Shown here piece by piece: positions 43,906 through 50,590 of a DNA stretch of 64,000 bases; positions within the stretch are counted from its first letter, which is position 1, and each line of letters begins with the position of its first letter. Position numbers and translations under genes: made by a program. The notes below the pieces were generated by a model, which made no database searches, was not told the DNA's origin, and was given only the letters and a program-made list of their open reading frames with translations. Origin of the DNA: Dyadobacter fermentans (lineage in GTDB: Bacteria; Bacteroidota; Bacteroidia; Cytophagales; Spirosomataceae); contig NZ_JAHXBN010000025.1 of NCBI RefSeq assembly GCF_019924045.1, positions 1-64,000 of the forward strand. The letters run 5' to 3'.

Positions 43906-45093
43906 CTAGCTTTTACAGCCTTTACTATAAATGACGATCTTGCCGTCGAGCACTTCATACCGCGCCTCAATCACCTCGCAGAGAATGCTCAGCTTGCTGA
44001 ACATCGGCTGCCCGCCCAGCGACGCCGTTACGGGGCATCCCTTCATGACATCACGGTCGAAAATGATGTCGATCTGGTAAGCCTCCTCGATATCGGTCAG
44101 CACGGAAGACGCGGGGGTATTTACAAATTCAAATGTTTTCGGATTGTCCGATGGCACGATTTCCGGATTGTCGCTCAGTGTTCTGCGCATTTCGCTGCTG
44201 GCATGCTCGAAGATCAGCTTCTGATTGGGCGTCAACACCATGCCGTTGGGCATTTTGGACTGCACATTCCTGCGTGCCGCGAATTCCTTTTGTTTAAAAA
44301 CCGACACCTTTCCTTCCCGCACCTCTACCAACGTCTTATCCGAAGCATCCCGGGCCCGCACAAAGAAACTGGTACCGAGTACTTTCGTCACCAGGTCCGT
44401 CGTATGCACCAGAAACGGCCTTTTCGGGTCCTTAGCCACCTGGAAATACGCATCGCCCGACAGATACACAGTACGCTGGTCGGCGGGAAATGTTTCAGCG
44501 AAGCTCAATCTGGATTGCGGGTACAATACCACCTGCGTGCCGTCCATGAGCTTGATCACTTGCTGTTTCCCGGAGGTATTCACCCTTTCTACAAGCTCCT
44601 TGCCCGATACAAGCCCGTTATAACCATTATTGGAGCGATAATACTGCCATCCTACCCAGCCAAGGCCAATCGCCAACACCGTGCAAGCCGCCACTTTCAT
44701 CCATATATCCGCATACCACGGCCTGCCTGAAGGTATCGTTCGCACAACACCTGACTTCTCCTCAATGACCAACTCCCTTTCCTCCCCTTCTTCCCTTTCC
44801 TCCATGCTCCCTCCGGCAACCTGCGCAGAGAACCGCTGCTTTTCGGCTCTCACGCGTTCCAGAAGCCCCTGAATTTCCAGGTCGATCTCCGCCTCGTCGA
44901 TATCAGTGCGGTAATGCCGGTAAACGCTGTCGAGCAGTTTGCGGGCGCTTTGAATGTCATCCGCCTGGGCGGGATTCTCATCGAGATATTGCTGCCAGAA
45001 TACTGCATCGGCGGCGCCCCGATGCCGCACCCAGCCCTGAAAGCGGGCGTCGAGGACGAAATCTTCAAGCGTGTATTCCTGGTACTGATCCAT
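43906..45093 (-). CDS. fecR: FecR family anti-sigma / sigma regulator
   Basis: A 395-residue inner-membrane regulator. The cytoplasmic N-terminus (1-130) binds the ECF sigma factor. One membrane helix lies at about 132-151. The periplasmic FecR domain (about 175-280; LPDG-like LMDGTQVVLYPQSRLSF) and a C-terminal DUF4974-type domain (about 310-395) contact the receptor STN domain. An unusual acidic run, residues 97-107 (MEEREEGEERE), is encoded by a purine tract matching the large repeat at 46.9-47.15 kb. It sits 287 bp downstream of the sigma gene, with a structured repeat in the gap. Confidence 0.92.
   Translation of the reverse strand: MDQYQEYTLEDFVLDARFQGWVRHRGAADAVFWQQYLDENPAQADDIQSARKLLDSVYRHYRTDIDEAEIDLEIQGLLERVRAEKQRFSAQVAGGSMEEREEGEERELVIEEKSGVVRTIPSGRPWYADIWMKVAACTVLAIGLGWVGWQYYRSNNGYNGLVSGKELVERVNTSGKQQVIKLMDGTQVVLYPQSRLSFAETFPADQRTVYLSGDAYFQVAKDPKRPFLVHTTDLVTKVLGTSFFVRARDASDKTLVEVREGKVSVFKQKEFAARRNVQSKMPNGMVLTPNQKLIFEHASSEMRRTLSDNPEIVPSDNPKTFEFVNTPASSVLTDIEEAYQIDIIFDRDVMKGCPVTASLGGQPMFSKLSILCEVIEARYEVLDGKIVIYSKGCKS
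44773..44803. repeat. Pyrimidine-rich tract in fecR related to the 47-kb repeat
   Basis: The plus strand reads a run of ctccctttcctcccc followed by ttcttccctttcctcc. The same ccctttcctccc words build the right arm of the inverted repeat at 47060-47152. Read on the minus strand it is an open frame coding the acidic insert of FecR. Confidence 0.7.
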
Positions 45094-45186
45094 GTTATAA
45101 TTGTTTTCTAACTATACATAGGCAGCACCTGCATTGGAATAATCAAAAAATTTCAATTTTTTTTTTAAAAGAAAAAAAAGAGAGAA

Positions 45187-45366
45187 ATGCCGTCAGGCAT
45201 GAAATATTGGTAGTAAAGCAGAAGAGCAGGCACCTCGAAAATACCCTTGGGCATGAAACAACTAAGCAAATTGGATCTTGGCGCAATTTTGGTTGTGGCA
45301 TCCCTAACGGGATTTACGAATCCTATTTCCATTTAATCTACTACCAATATTACATCGCTACGCGAT
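45187..45366. repeat. Structured intergenic element: two inward-facing hairpin-plus-15-mer units
   Basis: The left unit is hairpin ATGCC-GTCA-GGCAT (45187-45200) followed by GAAATATTGGTAGTA (45201-45215). The right unit, on the other strand, is hairpin ATCGC-GTA-GCGAT (45354-45366) followed by GTAATATTGGTAGTA (45339-45353). The 15-mers match at 14 of 15 positions while the hairpin stems differ in sequence but keep pairing. Between them lie another hairpin, ATCCC-TAAC-GGGAT (45300-45313), and a degenerate copy near 45242 (acccttgggcatgaaac). The element fills most of the gap between sigma and fecR. Confidence 0.75.
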
Positions 45367-45380
45367 TTGGCGACGAGCTA

Positions 45381-45941
45381 CTATAAACGGTCCTTCAACT
45401 CCTGGATGGTACGATAAAGCAGATTAGCCACCGCTGGCCGGGAGATCCCCATCACTTGGGCGATGGCCTCATTGTCCATACTTTCGAAAAAGCGGAGATA
45501 GATTACCTCCTGCTGGCGGCGGGTAAGGAGGTTGATTTGCTGTTTGAGCGTTTTGAGTATCGCTTCATTGGTTTCGATCTCAATGATATGCTCTTCGATG
45601 GAAGCATCGCCGCTGGCCTCGGCAGAAAAATTGAGTTCTTCGCCCTCGCTGATCCACTGCTGGCGCTGGCTTTCGCGGTAAATTTTCCGACGGAGGGATT
45701 TAAGCAGGTAGAATTTCACAAATGCCGTGTCTCCGATGGTCTCGCGCTTGGCCCAGAGTTCCATAAAAAGGTCCTGGATGCAGTCTTTGACAAACTCCCG
45801 GTCACGTGAAAACTTCGATCCGTAGCTGAAAAGGCTTTTGTAGTAATGCCGGGCAATCTGCCCGAAAGCATCATCATCCCCCGCACGAAATGACTTCCAC
45901 AAGTCGGCGTCATCAGCATTGTTTTCGGGATGGGATTGCAT
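45381..45941 (-). CDS. ECF-type RNA polymerase sigma factor
   Basis: A 186-residue sigma-70 family factor of the extracytoplasmic function group. Region 2 (about 15-90) has GQIARHYYKSLFSYG and DCIQDLFMELWAK. Region 4 (about 120-186) has RQQEVIYLRFFESMDNEAIA followed by the DNA-binding MGISRPAVANLLYRTIQEL. It should be held by the FecR downstream and released when the STN receptor binds its ligand, then transcribe the receptor and the dehydrogenase genes (inference from the layout). The gene has its own leader; the repeat element follows 14 bp after the stop. Confidence 0.93.
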   Translation of the reverse strand: MQSHPENNADDADLWKSFRAGDDDAFGQIARHYYKSLFSYGSKFSRDREFVKDCIQDLFMELWAKRETIGDTAFVKFYLLKSLRRKIYRESQRQQWISEGEELNFSAEASGDASIEEHIIEIETNEAILKTLKQQINLLTRRQQEVIYLRFFESMDNEAIAQVMGISRPAVANLLYRTIQELKDRL

Positions 45942-46034
45942 TCAGGAGAGGTACGTCAGTTCTATCGAAACTGCAATCCTACGCCTTTTTATATAATTAA
46001 ACAATTTTTATTTTGGGTGAAAGGGGGAAAGGGA

Positions 46035-46126
46035 GGCCGGCCGACCGCCGACCATAGACCGCCGACCATGGTCTATCGTCTATGGTCTATGGTCATCGGC
46101 CGTCGGCGGTCATCGGTCAGCGGTCA
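46035..46126. repeat. GC-rich palindromic repeat downstream of the secreted DinB-like gene
   Basis: Left units gaccgccgaccatagaccg face right units ggccgtcggcggtcatcgg, with a centre of repeated tatggtc words. The right end overlaps the TGA stop of the DinB-like gene (46124-46126). It resembles the element at 1-187 and a purine tract (gaaagggggaaagggagg) lies directly to its left. Confidence 0.7.
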
Positions 46127-46726
46127 TTTCGGATACGCTCCGTGACTCTTCACCTTCATGATCTGCCGCAAATGCCTGTCCGTGTGTCCCCATTGGTAAA
46201 TAAGCACCTGGTGCATATTACGTGGCTCGGGGGTACCGGTAAACTCGAAAATAGCCCTCATATCGGCTTCGCTGTTGCGTACGAAGGACAGGTTTTGCTC
46301 CCTCCCGCGGAGGAAGAAGGTCAGGTTATCCTTTCCCGTAATGAATCCTGTCGGTGCGGCGATTTCCGCGGCTTTGTGAGGGTTGGGTTCCATGATGAAC
46401 TCCTGGTAGTAGCTGTCGGGCCGCGTGGTTTTGAGCAGTTCCGGCTGCGGCTTGTTACGGGTTCCAATGCTGAGCTCCCTCGACCAGATGATCTCCCAAA
46501 GCGCGAGATGCTCGACGATCTCGCCTATGGACCATCGATCGGGCGACTCACGGAATGTCCATTGCTCGGGCGTGAGGTTTTCCGTCTCCTTCACCACCGC
46601 GTCGCGGGTGCGGATCAACTGGTCGATCGTAGCCTGTTTGTCCGCCGCAGTCCAGAGCTTTTCCTGACCGAAGCATTGAAATGCTGCAAAGAGCCAAACC
46701 AATGTAAAAAATGTGTTGATTTTCAT
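46124..46726 (-). CDS. Secreted DinB-like superfamily protein
   Basis: A 200-residue protein. A signal peptide (1-20, ending CFGQ) precedes a DinB-like four-helix bundle: LIRTRDAVVKETENLTPEQW, the conserved WSIGEIVEHLALWE with a metal-binding-type His, and the C-terminal HQVLIYQWGHTDRHLRQI with further His residues. Most DinB-like proteins are cytosolic, so export is noteworthy. The role is unknown; metal-dependent transferase activity is one possibility for the family. The ATG at 46726 is preferred because upstream in-frame starts add 39 residues and hide the signal peptide. Confidence 0.8.
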   Translation of the reverse strand: MKINTFFTLVWLFAAFQCFGQEKLWTAADKQATIDQLIRTRDAVVKETENLTPEQWTFRESPDRWSIGEIVEHLALWEIIWSRELSIGTRNKPQPELLKTTRPDSYYQEFIMEPNPHKAAEIAAPTGFITGKDNLTFFLRGREQNLSFVRNSEADMRAIFEFTGTPEPRNMHQVLIYQWGHTDRHLRQIMKVKSHGAYPK

Positions 46727-47143
46727 AGCTTTTGTTTTGTGAACACCTGTTCCGCAGCAGATGGCATGCGACTTTTTAAGCACTGCCGCAACCACCGCCC
46801 GGAATTCGGGTACAATGCTATTCCTTTTTACCTGGCCCCCCAATTATGATTATCCTACGGAGAAAATTAGGGGATATTTACTGGGTTTCTGTGATTTAAC
46901 GGGGAGAGAAAGGGAGAAGGGAGGAAAGGGAGAAGGGAGGATGGAGGAAAGGGAGGAAAGGAGGAAGGAAAGAAGGGAGAAGGGATTAGAGGGAGGAAAG
47001 GAGGAAGGGGAGTTTTGTCAAGTATAGTCAGGTATTGTCAGATGTGATGCCAGTACGATCCCTTTCCTCCCTTTCCTCCCTTCCTCCCTTTCCTCCCCTT
47101 CCTCCCCTTCCTCCCTTTCCTCCCTTTCCTCCCTCTTCCCCCT
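46727..47143. other. 417-bp gap without a gene, mostly a giant purine/pyrimidine inverted repeat
   Basis: The first 170 bp hold only the leader of the DinB-like gene and unremarkable sequence. From 46901 onward the gap is occupied by the low-complexity repeat listed separately. A short plus-strand reading frame (46761-47027) is produced by the repeat itself and is not considered a gene. Confidence 0.7.
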
Positions 47144-47152
47144 CTAATCCCT
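46901..47152. repeat. Large inverted repeat of purine-rich and pyrimidine-rich arms
   Basis: The left arm (46901-47012) is almost pure A/G, built from gggaggaaa and ggagaaggg words. The right arm (47060-47152) is almost pure C/T, built from ccctttcctccc words. A 47-bp mixed spacer lies between. The 13-mer agggattagaggg (46981-46993) returns as its complement at 47140-47152, where it covers the last codons and stop of the membrane-protein gene. Such mirror-rich homopurine DNA can form triplex or very long hairpin structures. Confidence 0.85.
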
Positions 47153-48457
47153 ACTCAAATACGGTGGCAGAATGGGCCGTATCGTCGGATTGTCGAGCAG
47201 GCTGCGCAGGCGGATGGAATCCGGATAAGGTATTTCAAATTGGGGCTGAACGAGCACAGCGGGGTTACCGGTTTTCAGGTATTTGCGCACGTTTGTTTCC
47301 TGCTTCATTGATAGGCCATAGGTTTGGTGCACGGCGAGCATGTCGTGCTTGCGGCGCGTGATGTGTCCCATGATGAATACGATAAAAAAGACGGCTCCGA
47401 GCCAGGTTATACGCTTGTTTTTAAACGTAACCTCAATAAAACGTGCTGCAAACCAGGCATTACCGATCAGTCCGGGGGTGAAAAGCTCGGAGTGGCGCGA
47501 GGATACGCCCCCCATCTCCTGCCCACGCCCGTACGCGATGGCGAGCGTTTGGGCAAGCGACCATACGACGCACCCGGCCATGAACAGGTCTGCGCGTGAG
47601 AGCGTCCGGTTGCGCAAAAGCCAGGGAACCATCGCCAGGCCCGGTATCCACAAAACAATCGCAGCCGGCCAGCTTTTTGACACCGGCCACGCTAGTATGA
47701 ACCGCAATGCTTTCCGCATATCCGAAAGATTGCGGGCGCGATATATATGGTTCGCTTCGATCTGCGGCATAATGGAATATCCTATCACGGCAAGGCCCAC
47801 CAGCGCTACTACCAGCCCCACGTGTTTCCCGTTGATTTCCCGCTTTTGAAAGCCTTGCAAGGCATACACGCCCCCGGCAGCGAGGGGTGTGAAGATCCCG
47901 GAAGCCATGGTAAGCACGCTCAGCCACGAGAGCACCAGCACACCGGCCATCGCCAGGAGGCTGTCGGGATACAACGCGGCGAGGATGATCGCAAAAAGTG
48001 TGAAGATGATCAGAAAATAGAACTGGCTCTGGAAACCCACCAGCACGTTTTCAAATGCGAAAGGAAGCGCAAATTGAGCGATAATGGCGATCAGCACCAA
48101 CCAGTGGGCACCGTACAATGCCTTCTGACGCATTAAAAACAGCAGGAAAATAAGCGGGATACAGGCTGCCACCAGGATATTCACCCGTGCCTCGATCAGA
48201 TTGTCCCAAACACCCGTCATGTTAAAAATCAACAGCGACAGCAACCGCGTCGGCAAAATGCGGTGCTCATTGTGCGGGTGCCAGAGATCGTCCAGATGCA
48301 GCCGGCCTTCGATCCACGGTCTCAGGAGGTGGTCGCCCTCCGCATCCCACTGGTCCCAGAAGGGCAGCGGGATAGCGTAAGTTTCGACAAGGTACAGACG
48401 CGCTGCCGCGATCAGCAGCAGGGTTGCAAGCAAGGCAAGGATATTTCTTGTAGACAT
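47144..48457 (-). CDS. Polytopic membrane protein, GT-C-like, function unknown
   Basis: A 437-residue inner-membrane protein with about 10-11 predicted helices and a C-terminal soluble tail of about 70 residues. After the first helix comes PFWDQWDAEGD (residues 32-42) and then HPHNEHRILPTR (60-71). An acidic motif in the first extracytoplasmic loop followed by a basic motif is reminiscent of GT-C fold glycosyltransferases that use polyprenyl-phosphate sugars, but I cannot assign a named family. Its last codons lie in the purine/pyrimidine repeat. It stands alone between the secreted DinB-like gene and the FG-GAP gene. Confidence 0.7.
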   Translation of the reverse strand: MSTRNILALLATLLLIAAARLYLVETYAIPLPFWDQWDAEGDHLLRPWIEGRLHLDDLWHPHNEHRILPTRLLSLLIFNMTGVWDNLIEARVNILVAACIPLIFLLFLMRQKALYGAHWLVLIAIIAQFALPFAFENVLVGFQSQFYFLIIFTLFAIILAALYPDSLLAMAGVLVLSWLSVLTMASGIFTPLAAGGVYALQGFQKREINGKHVGLVVALVGLAVIGYSIMPQIEANHIYRARNLSDMRKALRFILAWPVSKSWPAAIVLWIPGLAMVPWLLRNRTLSRADLFMAGCVVWSLAQTLAIAYGRGQEMGGVSSRHSELFTPGLIGNAWFAARFIEVTFKNKRITWLGAVFFIVFIMGHITRRKHDMLAVHQTYGLSMKQETNVRKYLKTGNPAVLVQPQFEIPYPDSIRLRSLLDNPTIRPILPPYLSRD

Positions 48458-48510
48458 AAAATGTTTTAGGGACTGTCTGCGCTACCGGAAAATCCGTGCC
48501 AGCCAACCGC

Positions 48511-50454
48511 TTATCTGCTGATAGTTATCTTCCGGGCAGCCGATGTGCCATCGGCATTACGGATTTGAATAATGTAAGTTCCCGGCACCAAATTGCCCAC
48601 CGAAATGCCCTCACCGTCGATCTGGGCGGTTTGGTGTACAAGCTGGCCGGCGGTATTACGGATTTCAACCGCCGCAATTTGGTTGGAATCCGTTGTTTTA
48701 ATAAAGATTTTCTCGGTTACCGGGTTCGGGAACGCTACGAGTTCTGCCCCATTCTCCCCCAACAAGTTACGGATGCTACTGTACGCAAAAGTGCCGTCCT
48801 GATCGACCATTTTTAACCGGTAATAAATGTTCCCGGCCGCCAGCTGACTGTCCCAATGTGTGTAGTGGAGCACTGCATTGCTTTCCTTCGCCGCCTCTCG
48901 CGTCCCGATCGTCGTCCAATCCTTCGCGTTCAGGCTTTTTTGTATTTCGAAATGGGAAGTGTTGGTTTCCGCGGAAGTAGTCCATTGCAGGAATGCCTGG
49001 TTTTCGACTTTGGAAACTTTGAATGAGGCCAGAGTAACGGGCAGCGCCGGACCTTGTTGGAAAATGTAAACGGTCCCGGGACTAAATACATCGAGTTCTC
49101 CGGCTTCCCGCGCGAGGCCAAAAGCGCTCACAAAAAGGGTGGTGCCGCTTAATGCCACGGATTTCCCGAAGTTATCACCTCCGACGCGTAAAGAAGGCGA
49201 TAACCTTTGGACGGGTATCCACTGGCCGCCATTGGCAACATCCCTTTTGAAAAGGTACACCCCTCCGGCCCCAGATACGAAATTTTGGCCCTGACCATCT
49301 AAATCTTCATAACTACTACCCACCGCGGCGAAGTCGCCGCTAATCTTTACACTGTTTCCAAACCATGAATCGGCAGTTCTCGTCGTAGCAGTGAGCTTGC
49401 GTACCTGACCCCAGGCATCTGTGCCTCCCTCGTCTTTCGAAAAGATATAGGCTGCCCCGGCGTCGCCTAGGTAGTTTAATTCGTCCTGGTCTTCATCTTC
49501 AAAGGGCGCGCCGACGATGATGTTATTCCCCGAAATATCCACATCAGCTCCAAACCAATCCTGTTCCGCACGCACAGTCGGCGCGATCTTCTTCACTTGT
49601 CCCCAGTTACCGACTCCGCCCTGGTCTTTTCGATAAATATATGCGGCCCCTGTATAAGACAAGGGTACCAGTTCAGAAGCATCCTGGCGCTCGCCGGGTG
49701 CCCCTACGACGAACAAATCGCCTTCGATGGCTACCGAAACACCGAAGCTATCGCCCAATTCCCTGAGTGCCGGGGCAATTTTCCTAACTAAACCCCAATT
49801 ATCTGCACCGCCTGAGTTCTTTTCGTAGATGTAAGCGGCACCCGCATTCTCGACAAAATTTGCGTCGTTCACATCGAAATCGTCGTTACGAGCTCCAACT
49901 ACCACGAAATCTCCGCTGATGTCCACCGCTTCTCCGAAACTGTCACCGGGATTAATGGTGCGCGTCTGAATGCTCTTCACCAATCCCCAGGCGCCTGCAC
50001 CTCCCTGAGCACGCTTAAAAATGTGCGCAAGACCCACGTATCGACCCTCGACTGCCATCGCACCTGTTTCGCCTACCACTACGTAATCACCGCTGATTGC
50101 CGCCGAAGCACCGAACCTCGCGTAGGCATTACGCACCGGGGCTGTGAGTTTTGCAGCGGGCTTCCACTCACCAGCTTCTTTGATGAGTACATAAACACTT
50201 CCTGCCATCGGCTTATTATCGCCGCTGGAAGCGTCGTAAGCATCGTTGGGAGCGCTTACGACCGCGTAGTTACCCGAGATACTAACACTTTGACCGTAAT
50301 ACATGCTCGGGATGGCCGCAGAATTACCATTAGGATATTTCGCCAGCAGTTTCTGGACCTGGCTCCAATCCTGGGCCCTGGACAACGTCGGAACAGCGAA
50401 AAAAATCGCGTAGGCGAGTATGCCTGAGCGCAGAGAAAGTAAAAATTCAGTCAT
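48511..50454 (-). CDS. T9SS-exported FG-GAP beta-propeller protein
   Basis: A 647-residue secreted protein. A signal peptide (to about 27, ending SRAQ) is followed by about seven repeats of an integrin-alpha/FG-GAP-like blade (about 45-470; recurring FG-x-SVAISGD-x-VVVGAP and GAAYIYxK patterns). A linker module starts LPVTLASF (about 475) and a type IX sorting tail ends the protein (about 570-647; AFPNPVTEKIFI, GTYIIQIRNADG). It is probably a cell-surface adhesin-like or binding protein. The linker and tail are clearly related to those of the beta-helix protein at 7.9-11.5 kb, which shows a shared exported-protein C-terminal cassette. Confidence 0.87.
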   Translation of the reverse strand: MTEFLLSLRSGILAYAIFFAVPTLSRAQDWSQVQKLLAKYPNGNSAAIPSMYYGQSVSISGNYAVVSAPNDAYDASSGDNKPMAGSVYVLIKEAGEWKPAAKLTAPVRNAYARFGASAAISGDYVVVGETGAMAVEGRYVGLAHIFKRAQGGAGAWGLVKSIQTRTINPGDSFGEAVDISGDFVVVGARNDDFDVNDANFVENAGAAYIYEKNSGGADNWGLVRKIAPALRELGDSFGVSVAIEGDLFVVGAPGERQDASELVPLSYTGAAYIYRKDQGGVGNWGQVKKIAPTVRAEQDWFGADVDISGNNIIVGAPFEDEDQDELNYLGDAGAAYIFSKDEGGTDAWGQVRKLTATTRTADSWFGNSVKISGDFAAVGSSYEDLDGQGQNFVSGAGGVYLFKRDVANGGQWIPVQRLSPSLRVGGDNFGKSVALSGTTLFVSAFGLAREAGELDVFSPGTVYIFQQGPALPVTLASFKVSKVENQAFLQWTTSAETNTSHFEIQKSLNAKDWTTIGTREAAKESNAVLHYTHWDSQLAAGNIYYRLKMVDQDGTFAYSSIRNLLGENGAELVAFPNPVTEKIFIKTTDSNQIAAVEIRNTAGQLVHQTAQIDGEGISVGNLVPGTYIIQIRNADGTSAARKITISR

Positions 50455-50541
50455 ATAACAAAACCGGATAGAGTTGGATGAGTAGTATGGCCAAAATTAG
50501 GTTGTAACTGTTACATTACAAAAAAGCTATACAACAGAAAG

Positions 50542-50568
50542 CGGGTTGGCTCCCAGAACCAACCCGCC
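50542..50568 (-). terminator. Terminator hairpin after the GH30 gene
   Basis: The 9-bp stem gcgggttgg / ccaacccgc lies 23 bp after the GH30 stop. On the minus strand a T-rich stretch and a six-T run follow at a short distance, so termination is likely but not textbook. Confidence 0.65.
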
Positions 50569-50590
50569 GTCTTCTCCTCATCGTACCGGA

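Noticed and set aside
45187..45366. Insertion sequence remnant
   Set aside because: Inverted arms are present, but there is no transposase fragment and no target-site duplication could be recognised; a structured repeat fits better.
45094..45380. Missing small gene between the sigma factor and fecR
   Set aside because: No reading frame with plausible start and length exists; the gap is A/T runs plus the structured repeat.
46761..47027. Short plus-strand frame with a Glu/Arg/Lys-rich tail
   Set aside because: The tail is produced by the purine repeat; there is no start context or homology.
46901..47152. Possible CRISPR array
   Set aside because: The units are low-complexity, not separated by unique spacers of constant length, and no cas gene is present.
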